Assembly: GCA_947359465.1 (NCBI GenBank)
Contig: OX375877.1
Location: forward strand, 27,725,235-27,789,234
Direction: 5' to 3'
DNA: 64,000 bases
DNA from: Metellina segmentata
Lineage: Eukaryota; Arthropoda; Arachnida; Araneae; Tetragnathidae
Positions 45,545 to 57,034 of the stretch are shown here, piece by piece. Each line of letters starts with the position of its first letter. The first letter of the stretch is position 1. Made by a program: the position numbers and the translations under genes. The notes under the pieces are model-generated. The model was given only the letters and a program-made list of their open reading frames with translations. It did not search any database and was not told where the DNA came from.

Positions 45545-47853
45545 TTCAGTCTTTTTGTGTCGTTGAATTGATGTTGGACCAATGCGTGGATTTGTTAAGT
45601 CTTTAACTGGCCACTAAAGTGAGACGTAAACTAAATTACCTACCTAAAATTTTAACTGAAATAAACTAATTGAAATACTAGAGTTAAAAAGTATCTATTA
45701 TTTTCAAAAAAGTAAACAACAAATTGCCAGTGTTTTGATGCTCTTCACCTTGGTTTACTTTTTTCACGTACCTAGATTATTTCAATTTTAAATCTCAAGC
45801 TCAGCTATTATTCAAGACTTTTGCGAGAGTTTTAGGCATGGTTAACGAAATCTGTCAAAATGCCTTGAGGAAAGATACAGTTTCTCTAATTCAATCAACG
45901 CTGTTCGCGTAGTCAGTCAAATCCTATTTAACAGATAGGTTCAATAACGGTTTGAATTTTGTAGGGACTTGAAAAAATAATTCATTGACAGATAGTGCTT
46001 TTTACGAAGAACGACGTACGTGAACGAAACAAGTTGAGAAGTTTTCTGACGCTCCGAAATTCCATCGTGATTTTCAAAATTGAATTTGCTACAACCAAGA
46101 TTATAAAAATATTTTAAGGTCGTAGAATATTGGTTGTCGTTAAATTGACGATCATTGTTAAGTTTTGAAAATGGTTTTCAACTGATCCTTTATACTATAG
46201 GGTCAATCTTTGTAACATATTACATAAATGCATTGTCCCCTCCTGTTTCGAGAACATTTTCGTATAAAATAAGATGAATAGTTGCATGGTGCTTGTATTT
46301 TCGTGCATTATGGTGGGTAATCGATTGAGTCATCTTTATTTTTTAAATGCACATTTTAGTTTCAAATATCTGTGTTATTAGACAAAAAGCATCTTTACTT
46401 TTTTTCCTTTAGTTTTACTTAGAAAGTACAGAAGTACAACAAAGATTTGAAAGGCTCCGAACACACAACGATAAGTAACAAATATATCGGCGGCTTACAA
46501 ATGAAACACAATAAGTCAAAATGTACTAGACATGAACTTTTTAGCTTTTTTAGACTAGGGTAGTGATTTTTTGAATGATGAAGCGTATCGACTAAATAAT
46601 TTATTTTTTCCATGAAGTTTATATTTTTTCTCGGGAAAAAGGCTTTTAAAACATATGAAGCATTTATAACTTTATTCATTTTGTTTTATTAACAAGTTAC
46701 TTAATCATAATGAATATTTTTTAATCTGAATAATTAGAATATTGAGTAAAGGTAAAGTGTAGTAAATAATTAGTGAAGCAAAACAATTATAATTTTCGTG
46801 AATTCGTTGAAAATTATAATGTTACCCTTCCTTTCTCCTCAGAACTATATCTTTTACAAAATATGTTTCACCTGAAAGCCCACTATTTGTTCCGCGTAAT
46901 GGATAAAATAAAAATACTATTCATGTATCAAAATAATTTGAGGTTTGAATGAGTACTTAATACATACACTAAAGTTCAAAGTTGCTATTTAGGTAGTTGA
47001 ATTAACGTCGTACTGGAGCAACACATCAGATTATTGAAAGTTTAAAGTAACATGACCGTTTGAATGTTCGGTAAAACCTTTGGATTTTGAAATATTTTTA
47101 ATATTCGAAAAGTTTGGAATATTTTTAGGCTAGAAAATTATGCCAATAAAAAATTTTAAATGCGACTTATGCTTCTCCCGTTTTTTATTTTAGAGAACAC
47201 AACTTGGTACTGATTTGAAATTCCGATTAACTATTGGATAAAATATCGCAATTTGTGTTCCACCCATTTATGTTATTTAGAAATAAAAACTAAAACATGC
47301 AAGTAATTAAGGGTTTAGTTATAAGCCAATATTGTAACCAAGCACCATTGGGTATTTTTATGAATGCCAGTATTTAAAAGAGGAGAGGATTTTACACGCT
47401 CTAAATGCAGCAAAAAGAGGTAAATGTTGCAAAGTTCTGTAAAAATTTTATTTTCAGGGGATTCTTTCAAATTTAGAACTTTGATGGTATTGATTTTGTA
47501 TTTAAGATGGAAATGTACATTAAAGCTTCAATCAATTAAGCTCTTATGATTATTGATAAAAATATAAGAACCAATTTTTCGAAAGTGGGGTATGTTTTAA
47601 AATTTTGCGGAACCCAAGTTACCTTAAAACTAACTAATTACTCTACAATATAATGCAACTTCGCACACTTATTATTGCTCATTTTCCTATAAAATGATCT
47701 ATTCTCACAATTCTCTAAAAAATTCACTTTTTTTGTAATCATATGTTGATATCTACAACAATTTCAACATTTCTAAAGTCTTAATTTCCATAATTGTGAA
47801 CTGATGATTATAAATGTAGTTCATTTAGTATATAATGATGGTTTTACATTAGA
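45545..47853. other. AT-rich DNA with a small SINE 3' fragment
   Basis: Nothing except 46996-47040, where GAATTAACGTCGTACTGGAG and CAACACATCAGATTATTG match the 3' end of the SINE in inverted orientation. Confidence 0.5.
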
Positions 47854-48674
47854 CCTTAAATGCTGTGTCATAAACCGTCTCGTAACTAGTGTGGAGGGAT
47901 CTCTCAGACCTCGCTCACTAAAGTGTGTGTATAAAGTTGATTAATATAATATATTAATGAAAGATTCTTTATATAATTATTATTTATCCATTTTAAATTT
48001 AGATAATTCAATTCTTAACATGAAATATATTTTATATTACTATACAAGTTAAGTAGATTCCATGTCTTTCCAGGCTTAGCTTTCGGACCTAATTTCGCCG
48101 GACGTTTCAATCCTGGAAACAGTAAAACTATGTTGTGTTTTGGTGTTCTGATGGCACGATTATGTTCCCTCCAGGCATCCCATTTGAAGTTATTTTTTCC
48201 CGTAGAAATATTCTTGTGAAGACTCACTTGAAATGTCTTCTTCTGCATACATTTCCTAATCCGTTTCGTGTTCAATAATATTATCCGAAATTTCACTGTC
48301 CCAGTACTCTATTTCCGACCAATTATCAACAATATCCTTAATTTCTTTTTGTGTAAGATACACAGGTAGTTTCTTAGAAAAATTTGTTGCCACTCTAGGT
48401 TCTATGCCGAAATTCCCTATTCAAACTTAGATGATTTAATTCAACAAGAACGGTAACGCAAATGCTGTGAAGGGATCTAAGAGACCACGCGGGAAATGCA
48501 AATAGTGTGAAATACAAAATAGTTGGGGCAGCCAAACCAGTCTTTGAATGTGGCTTCTGTTGGACGTAGTAGGAAGGTACTGAATAGGACAGGGACCAAT
48601 ATTCACTTTAATGGGTGGAAAAGGCCGGTCAAAAATAACATGGGTTCTGTGAGACCCATGACAGCAGTTAAAGG
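47854..48674 (-). mobile_element. Internally deleted piggyBac-like element
   Basis: The right end carries TTAA (48675-48678) followed inward by CCTTTAACTGCTGTCATGGG. The left end CCTTAAATGCTGTGTCAT (47854) is the corresponding TIR. The minus strand encodes an acidic N-terminal region (LTQKEIKDIVDNW, about 48405-48300) and, after a one-base loss near 48190, KWDAWREHNRAIRTPKHNIV followed by LLFPG. This resembles the N-terminal part of piggyBac transposases before the catalytic DDD domain, which is missing. The right TIR contains a near-perfect hairpin, CATGGGTTCTGTGAGACCCATG split as arms CATGGGT and ACCCATG. Confidence 0.7.
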
Positions 48675-48781
48675 TTAAATATTTAAAATTTGAACACTGC
48701 TATTAGCTTTTGAGATATATATACAAATAATAAAACTATACAAATAATATTCTGTCTACTTGAGCAAAATCGATTCATATG

Positions 48782-49351
48782 CACTATATGGAAAAAAAGT
48801 ATTTGGACACTGCAGAAAATTCCGAGTAGGATCCATCTTAGTTTGAGGTTGTTTTTCTGGTAAGGAATCGGCCCATTGCCTTATGTATCTGGTGCCATGA
48901 ACACTGACGTGTACCTCGATGTTCTGGATGATTCGGCCTTACCTACACTATAGCAATACTACGGCGATGATGGTTGTTTCTTCCAACAGGATCGAGCTCC
49001 ATGTCATACTGCAAAAAGTGTACTGGACAGATTTTCTGAAAATAAGGCAAATTTTCTTGACTGGCCTGTTCAGAGCCCCGATCTAAATCCAATGGAGCAC
49101 TTGTGGGACAAACTGGAGCGACGAGTACGACACCGCCACGCACGCCTATCTTCACAACAATCTCTTCCCAAAGCCTTGCAAGAGGCATGGCAAGCTATTC
49201 CTGCCCAGACCTGCAGAGAACTTGTAAAAAGTATGCCTCGACATGTTGCAGCTGTAATACAAGCAAAATGAGGGCCTACCCGCTAATAAATAGAACAGTA
49301 AAGCACTTTTTTTTAAATATGCAGTGTACAAACTCTTTTGTCCATATAGTG
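48782..49351 (+). mobile_element. Internally deleted Tc1-like element, family 1 copy 3
   Basis: Best preserved copy. TIRs CACTATATGGAAAAAAAGTA and CAAACTCTTTTGTCCATATA (inverted), with TA at 49352-49353. One frame reads GIGPLPYVSGAMNTDVYLDV, FFQQDRAPCHTA with the second Asp, and WPVQSPDLNPMEHLWD with Glu (exactly 34 residues between), ending GPTR-TAA. Stops replace the Trp at 48844-48846 (TGA) and 48951-48953 (TAG). The DNA-binding half is deleted at the same junction as in copies 1 and 2. Confidence 0.85.
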
Positions 49352-49353
49352 TA

Positions 49354-50495
49354 ATTGTGTCCATAATCATAGTAGTTTTAAGTACATTTTATTTTAAAAT
49401 ATAATGTTTGTTCTGTAAAAATTTTAAATTTAAAAAGAATCAAACAAAAAATAATATTTTTACAGAACTTTAAACTTTTGATCTGTTTTAACTTAAAATT
49501 GAACGTTAAAAGGCCCTGTCTCTATCCACTGAACAACGACACTTTATTTAAAATGTACGACTCTTATGTAAGTAAAAAACTAATCTATTTAAGCTTGAAT
49601 CAATCAGCTCTAGTTAAAATAATATTTTTATATTCAAGATTTAATAAAAAAAAATTTTATTTGATAAGTTTATATAAAATTGTTTTTTCTAAACTGAGTA
49701 CTAGTATAGTATAGAAGGAAATTATAAGTAAGAACCATAAAGGTAGAGAAAACGCTATTTTTAGAAACTGTTAAAACCAAAGTAAGAGCACAGAGAATAA
49801 ACAAAATCACAAAAAAGCTGGAAAATCTCTGAAAAGTTCTAGAAAATGAAGGTTGCGAAACAATATTTTTTCAAGACCAAATAAAGTGAGGACACAAAAA
49901 AAAAGGCATTTTTTCATGATTATTCTTCGAAAGAAAATACCCCTACGGATATGAAACCAATTGAAAAGGGCGAAAGAAAAATTCAAGATCTGCAATAAAA
50001 ATTTATTCGTAGAAGAAAGTGTTTTTATGAGACGTAAAAGAATTGCAAAAATGTATTTGAAAATGCAAAAAACGGTTGAAGATTAATCGTGAAGTTCGAG
50101 ACTAACTTAAGTTATATCGTAAATTTGTGTTTAAATTTTCCTTTCTATGCGGTCGCTTTGTACTTGACAGATCCACAGAAAGTAATTTTCGATGGATGAG
50201 TTTTATTTCAGCACTCAAGTGCTCAAAGTAACATAAAAATTTACATAACAATATATGCGTGAAACCGGCAGCATTTTCGAAAGCAATAAATTAAACAGTG
50301 TTGGATTAAGTTTAATCAGAGCAGTGATTAAAAACTAACAAAAAATTTTTATCAAGACGAATGAGCAAAGAATCCTCTTACGTTCACTTTTGACTTATCA
50401 CGAAATTATGAATAATATTGGGATTTAAATTATGCCATTCAACATTCAGAATCTAGCAAACTCATACTATGTGCCTGTGTGAAGTTTTTAAACAA
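49354..50495. other. AT-rich DNA, no feature seen
   Basis: No convincing ORF or repeat. Confidence 0.45.
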
Positions 50496-50737
50496 AATAC
50501 CTATACATCCACACGTTGTGAAGATATTACAGTTATTATTTTTATTGTTATCTGACTAATTTTGCTAATGACCTCGTCATCGACGTATTACCGATTCTTT
50601 CGATGAGGACGAAATAAAGATAAGGCAAGTCTTCTCCTAAGGACGAAGTATTTTGTCCATCAAAATCTGGTCAGTTTTGCTAATGACACTTTTTTTTAAT
50701 GACGTGAGTTTTGCTAAGACGACCACCAGAGCGGTTT
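50496..50737. mobile_element. Palindrome-rich TTAA element, copy F
   Basis: The right terminus (inverted) AAAACCGCTCTGGTGGTCGT matches the family end. The interior has ATCAAAATCTGGTCAGTTTT and several GACGAAGTA/CTCGTCATCGACG monomer remnants. The left terminus is unclear. Confidence 0.5.
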
Positions 50738-52525
50738 TGCCAGAAAAGATTTGCTTATTTCATTTATTTCATGAACCTAAGAATACAATTTTCAATTTGA
50801 AAATTTCTATGACGAAAATACCAAACAAACCCAAATTATTTCAACAAGTTAGATACGTGAAGCACTCATTTGTAATTTCAATTTTCGAGTAACAGACTTC
50901 TGTTGGGTTACAATTGAAATGTATGAAACAATATTTTAGAGGCATTCCATTATTTATACCCAGAGATGGGCAAAGTTCAATTTGAGTGTTGATTTAAAAC
51001 TAGTGACTATATTAATCATGACTCATGACCAATGATTGACAGATTTTAGTTCTTACACGTTAACTTATGTTGTATTTAAATTAAATTTGAATAAAAAAAC
51101 ATTGAATAAAAATTTTTATGAAACCGTGCCGCCATTCAACATTCTGAATTCAGTAAGACGATAATATGTGCAGTCCCGGAAAAAAAACTACCTTCTTTAT
51201 TTCGATCACTATTCATACTAGAACAAATTCAGAGGTATTATTAACTAGGGAATAATATCCTCTACAAATTCAAATCCAAAATAATTGCATAAGAGGACGC
51301 CTTCAAAGCAAATTTTACACAAACAACGAAATTTATAATATAAACCCCAGGTTTTAAAGCCATAATCAGATTCTAAGTAATTAAATTAGTCTAAATATAA
51401 AATTTCATGACTTTACTACCTTTATATCCTGAGATATTCAATCCTAAAGTTGGTATCAATTTCAGGGATCATCTCCACATAGAAAGTCGCTATTCGTAGA
51501 TCAAGATGAATTGTACTAATCGCTAACCGAATTTGAAATTCGAACACGTTAACGTTTACGTTGTTCTTAGCAATCCAAATATCATTATTTTTATTATGCA
51601 AGTGCAAACGATTTAACAATTACGTTATTGTATTTACTACGCAAGTGCAAACGATCCGATAATTATTATCCAAAGTTGGTCTGACGTTTTTTAAACTCTA
51701 TATTACCCCCTAAAATTGCAATAATGAGGAAACTTTTTAAAGTAGCACAAAAAATAACTATCGGAATGAGCTGAAATTTTGCTCTGTCATATTCTAAGTC
51801 CTTCTGATTCGATTCCGATCAAAGTATAGTAAAGTCCGATCGCTAATTTTACAATTATTATTACATACTAAAAACAATTTTTTAAATAAAATATTAGGTG
51901 GGTTTTGTTAGGGGTCTTTAACAGTAACACGGTACAAAAGTTCAACGCCATAAAAATATGATTTAGGAAACTATCCATAAAAGTCTAAGAAACATCAGGA
52001 GCTCCAATCTTTCTCTGTTCTCATAATTCTAAAATAGTAAGACCTAAGGACATGGAGTTTGGTATCGGAAGTTAAATTTTGATTTATATTCAAAATTGTT
52101 TGCCCAAATTGGGGATTTCTATTGGATATTATGAAGTTGTTGTTCAATTTAATGTAAAGACTGTCCCATATGCAAATGTTATGCATTTGAATTAATAGAA
52201 AACGGTAGTTCCAGTCAAACTACATCTTTGAATTTTATCTACTGTTAAAATTGCTCGAATGAAGAGGGGGGTTCGATTTTTTTCTACGACTGTACCTGTA
52301 AATAGTTTTGCAGCAAAATACTTACATAAATACACTTAAAATGGAAGATTACAATTAAATTAAAAAGGATATGATGAAATTATTCATAGCTTAAACATAT
52401 TGTTCACCTTAACAAAATTCTCATAAAAATCTAATTAGAAAAACACAATCAAATTAGAAAACACAATTCAAATTATAAAATAATTAATCAAATAGAGGAT
52501 CATAATTTATTGGTTCGAGAGCTTG
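50738..52525. other. AT-rich DNA, no feature seen
   Basis: The pair CGCAAGTGCAAACGAT / TGCAAGTGCAAACGAT (about 51597 and 51640) is a short local duplication. Otherwise nothing. Confidence 0.45.
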
Positions 52526-52533
52526 CTCTACAG

Positions 52534-53310
52534 CAAAAGTTCCCAAACATATCCAAGTCGTGGCACCCTTAAGAGAATTAGAATTTTCTCACGGCACCCT
52601 CGTCTTGTAATATCTATCCGCGGTATAATATTATATCGCACTCCGACAAGAAAAGTGACACAACTCAAAATTACAGAATTTGAGAAACATCAACATAAAG
52701 GATGCTATAAAACTTATAATGAAATAGTATAAGCTTCTTTTAAATTTTAGGTAAGTATTTATGGAGGTAACTTCTATTATATTCTATAGAATAGTAATAT
52801 ATCACGCTGGGGCACCTCCCCCCCCCCCATACGTATTTTTCAATGACATAACATCAAAACTTTTATTTTTTGAGTTGTGTCACTTTTCTTGCCGGGGTGC
52901 GATAAATACTAATATATATTTCATGTTTGTACGACTTTGAAAAAGAAATTACAGAAGTAAGTGGTAACATAATTAATACAACTCGTTTTTAAAATTCACA
53001 CAAATACTTTAATTGTACTTAATAGAAAACATGGAGGCGAAAATTTAAATAAAACATATAAAATTACATCAAAATGCTCTTGGAAGTACATATGTGTGTT
53101 TAATACGACGGGTGAGCCTGATGCTCAACTACACATTTGTTTGGATCATGATATGCTAGTGATACAGCTACTGGCATTTCCTTTACGACATTAATTTTGG
53201 AACGATATTTGCTCCGTATAATACCAACTGCTTCATGGGCGCTTCGTGGCACCCCTAAGCTCTCTACGTGGTACCCCAGGGTGCCACGGCACACGCTTTG
53301 GGAACCCCTG
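52534..53310. mobile_element. hAT-type element containing a nested MITE
   Basis: Left end CAAAAGTTCCCAAAC and right end, inverted, CAGGGGTTCCCAAAGC, each followed inward by a GTGGCACCC block. CTCTACAG (52526-52533) and CTCTATAG (53311-53318) are a likely 8-bp duplication with one mismatch. No hAT transposase is visible. The short TIR element 52636-52902 lies inside. Confidence 0.7.
52636..52902. mobile_element. Short TIR element (MITE), intact copy
   Basis: Termini TCGCACTCCGACAAGAAAAG and CTTTTCTTGCCGGGGTGCGA form inverted repeats of about 37 bp, extending through AGTGACACAACTCAAAA. TA flanks both sides (52634-52635, 52903-52904). Length 267 bp including an 11-C run (52818-52828). It serves as the empty-site reference for the mariner insertion at 4414. 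Confidence 0.85.
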
Positions 53311-53318
53311 CTCTATAG

Positions 53319-54360
53319 AAATGAAATTAATTCTTGAATACTAGAAATTTAGTTAATGTATTCAAGACTAAAACTAGAGATAGAATGAATATTGTCTACT
53401 TGATTTAGATTTTTTATTGTGACTTATTTTACAATCTCGATTAACTTTAGTCATCATTGAAATTTTAATTAACTAATCAATCTATTAAAACAATTATCTG
53501 GATAACTCCCAAGATTAACATTAAGCACTTCCCATAAGGTTGTTACTCAAGGGTCTGTTTAGAACCTCGAGGATTTGTTAACTTATAATTTGCTCAGAAT
53601 ATTATTCGCTTTCTGATACTCACTTTGAAGAATAATCATTCGCCAATTTTTTTAGTCTATGAAAATATGAGGAAGTATTCATACTTGAAAACATCACCTT
53701 CACTGCTAAACAAAGTGTCATCAGACACTTAAAATCTTTGTAGAATGCCTGGTGATTATGCGAAATGCAGAAAATACTTTGATTGCCAAAAAATTATATG
53801 GAAAAAAAGTGCACATAACTGAAGAAGTAAGTATTAGAATTAAAAAAAACACAATTCAAACCATTTGGAAAAACATAATATCCTTCCAATTCAGCTTGAT
53901 TTTTTACCATGAATTAAAAGATGCACGTATAGACTAGAAGATTTTTTTTTTTTTAATTTAGACTTTACAAATTCATTTTTTTTCACAGGTAATTGGTGTA
54001 TTTTTAAAATTATTTCAGGAAGATAACATCAGATTGTGCAAACAATTAATTATCAAATTAAGATATATTTAGCAAATTAGCAAGTTTTTTAAAACGTGAT
54101 ATTTTCAATTCCAATTTGTACAGAAAGACGATTCCTAATGGAAATTATTCCTAATTTATTTTCCATGTTTTGAAACTCCATCACATTGCTAGAAGAAATA
54201 GTTTTTTTTTTACAATTTTTTAATAGAGGAATTGTAAAATAACCTTTTTTTAGGAATTTCAACATTTAAAAATGAATGGAAAATCCACATCTTGAGTAAA
54301 TATTCTGATTGAGGTTCGAGACATTTATTGTATTATAGTATACATCTTAATGATGCAAAC
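53319..54360. other. AT-rich DNA, no feature seen
   Basis: No convincing ORF or repeat. Confidence 0.45.
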
Positions 54361-54854
54361 ATAATTGAAGAGCTGAGTGGATGAACATGTTAAGTGACAT
54401 TTAAAAAAAATGGAGATTTCCGAGTAAAAGAACATGTTAAGGACTGCATTAAATATTGGACGTTCATTGGTTCTGCCAATTCTTATTATAAGGCGGTTTT
54501 CAGTGGAAGAATATGTTATGTACACGGCTTTCTGATATTTCATTCGTGGAAGAACATGTTAAGGGCATTTACCACCTTCTTCCACAAGAAATGCGTTGAC
54601 CTTGAGTAACATAACATCTTCTTCCACTACATCAGTTGTCCGACATAAAGTCTGGAGTTTGCTCGACCATAAAGTTCCTTTAGCAATTTAGCTCAAAGTG
54701 TTGGGCTTAAAAAGGGCAAGAACGTCTGTTGCAAGAGTGTGTAGCGACTAGACAAAAGGGTGCTCCGACAAACGAGGGACGGATTGGCGCGCGGGAATTA
54801 GCTCCGCTAGGATAAAATTCTAACTTTGTTGGTCCACTTTCTCTTTCGGGAGCC

Positions 54855-55184
54855 GACCAACCGGTATAGTGGTTAAGGTGTTAGCCTCTGGATCGGAAGG
54901 TTCCTGGTTCGAATCCGGGTCCGGGCATGGATGTGTGTAAGCGTATGATGTAGAGGCGGCTGGTGCACCTTAAATCTGTTGTGGCCGAAAGTCCCGATGT
55001 TGGCGTAGTGTGGAAGTTTTGAGGGTGGGGTGCCAGCTCAGGTGTTGCCTCGTCATGTGACCGTGGTTCAAAATTACGAGGTGTTGTCCTCGGATCTTTC
55101 CCTTAAGAGATTGATCCAGGACCGTCGTCAATAGCCCGTTGTGCTTCTCGAGAACGACGTTAATTAAAAAATTACCAATTATTC
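54855..55184 (+). repeat. Full-length tRNA-derived SINE
   Basis: The head contains a pol III A box (GGTATAGTGGTTA, near 54863) and B box (GGTTCGAATCC, 54906-54916) in a tRNA-like fold context. It is followed by a body shared with the other copies and a tail GTTAATTAAAAAATTACC. Length 330 bp, equal to the copy at 59857. Flanks CTCTTTCGGGAG and CTCTTTTGAGAAG look like a decayed target duplication. Confidence 0.85.
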
Positions 55185-55347
55185 CTCTTTTGAGAAGTTG
55201 TTCCCAGCTTTCAGATATTTTATTTCTATTCAGAGGAGTGGCAACATCTGTAACTGTTAAAATCTCTATAGAACACCTTTTTTTATTTTACTTGCATAGT
55301 ATAGTTTACATATTGTGTACTAAAAAAAATATAGAGAGCTAAGCATA

Positions 55348-56478
55348 GCTCCTCAAGTGTAATAGTGCTTTTTACGTGTATTTAGAGTTAGTTAGTGCAA
55401 ATGATAAGCCTCAACTGTTTAAAGTTACTGAGTGTACTTATGAGGAAATATTTTTTTCTAAGTTTAATTTATCTTTTGGTCATCCTCGAAGTGATACATG
55501 TAGTACTTGTGAGCTTGGAGAGGTTAACGCTAGTCACGTTGAAAGCTGTGAACTTGTGTTCGAAATGCAGAAATTAGACAAGCAGTTGGCGAAACAGACT
55601 TCAAGTGACTTCGCATATATCACACTTGACTTACAGCAAACCATGCCGCTCCCAAAACTTAGTGTGAGTAAGGCTTTCTATGTCAGGCAAATGTGGTTTT
55701 ACAATCGAGTGCACATCGTTACTGAGTCAAAAGAAGCTCCTCATTTCTTTAACTTGGACTGAGGATGTTGCATGTTGAGGAAGTAATGATATGGCTAGTT
55801 CCCTTTTGACCCTCCTATAGTTCGACGATTCTTTGAAGAGTGAAGATCACATTATTTGGACAGACTCTTGTTCGGGCCAAAACAAGAATTAAACCATGTA
55901 TTCCTTTACCAATATCTGATTCTTAAAGGATATTTCAAAGCGATTGAACACACATTTCCGGAAGTGGGACATTCATATCTTGATAGCGATCGAGATTTTG
56001 GAAGAATCGAAAAGAATTTAAGGAAATATAAAACCGTATTTCTTCCTGACCACTACCGTGATATCATACGGAAAAGTGGCAGAAACCATTGCGTCACCGA
56101 TATGACACCTCACTTTAGAAATTTCCATGATTTCCAAAATAAGCTCAAACTGATAAATCGAAAGAAGAACTCATCAACGAAAAAGTAGCATTCAGAGACC
56201 AAGTGAAATGGATTCGGGTGGAAGAGTTCGGTTCGTACCTGTACAAGGACTGCCATGATCTAAATACACCGTTCAAAAAAGTTGAATTGCTGAAAAAAAA
56301 TCGGAATGGTAGAACATAAGTCGATGAAGATAATATAGAATTGAAAAGGCCATCGGAAAATAGAGGAAAGCTAACGCTAGAAAAGATTGACAACTTACAA
56401 CGACAGCTTCCTTACATTAGAAATGAGTTTCGATATTTCTATGAATATTTAATTCAAAAAGAAAAAGAGAAATATTAA
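55348..56478 (+). pseudogene. DDE-like transposase of an unnamed arthropod family, frameshifted
   Basis: Frame 1 (to 55762): FNLSFGHPRSDTCSTCELGE with a CxxC, then YITLDLQQTMPLPKLSV (candidate first Asp) and YVRQMWFYNRVHIV. Next, in another frame, HIIWTDSCSGQNKN (about 55840-55885; candidate second Asp). Then 55856-56188: GHSYLDSDRDFGRIEK (candidate third acidic residue), FLPDHYRDIIRKS. After one more frame change, KWIRVEEFGSYL, ending RNEFRYFYEYLIQKEKEKY with TAA at 56476-56478. I recall this motif order from many uncharacterised arthropod proteins thought to be transposases. I cannot name the superfamily with confidence. The N-terminal third is missing or lies beyond the SINE. Confidence 0.65.
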
Positions 56479-57034
56479 TGATTTATTAACTTTTAATGAT
56501 TTTTCAATTTAATGCATAGATTTTACAATGATTTTTTCGTTATGGTTGTTCATTGACTCGCACATTCCCAAAATAAAATAAACTTCTTAAATACAATTTT
56601 TTCTTTTTCATTTTCTTTCACAAACTCTGCTAACAAATATATCTTCAATATTACAAAACTTGGATTAATCATTACTCTACCTTACATCCTTAAATGTGTG
56701 TATTTCATGAACAAAGTAATCATAATGATAATATCGAGTCGGTTATGCACATAACATGTTCTTCTACAAAATTACAACCATTTTCTTGATATGTGAATGG
56801 AAGATGTTATGTGCGACAAAATGTGGAAAATCATCTCTAATCAGACAAACTACATCGCCAACGACTACGTGAATGAAACCACGATTTTTTAAACGGTTTT
56901 TCTACGTAACATGGTCGGAAAAACAGGAAATAAGTGAACAGATAAAAAAGGGCATCCTGTTAATTTTAAAGCTGATTATCTCAAATTTACTAAATTGTCC
57001 CTTAACATGTTCATCCACTCAGCTCTTCAATTAT

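Larger units (their letters stand above)
54361..57034 (+). mobile_element. 2.7-kb DNA transposon with perfect 34-bp TIRs, superfamily not assigned
   Basis: Ends 54361-54394 and 57001-57034 are identical inverted repeats (outer bases ATAATTGAAGAGCTGAGTGG). AAC lies just outside both ends, so a 3-bp duplication is possible but not proven. Inside each end are repeated copies of a GGAAGAACATGTTAAG-type motif, direct and inverted (about eight in all, for example 54430-54440, 54551-54561, 56755-56766). They are centred on ACATGT and look like transposase-binding sites. One gene (55348-56478) fills the right half. A SINE (54855-55184) has inserted in the left half. The perfect TIRs contrast with the gene's broken frame. 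Confidence 0.75.

Noticed and set aside
54855..54925. A true tRNA gene
   Set aside because: A and B boxes are present, but the sequence continues into a repeated 330-bp body with a tail and target duplication; it is a SINE head.
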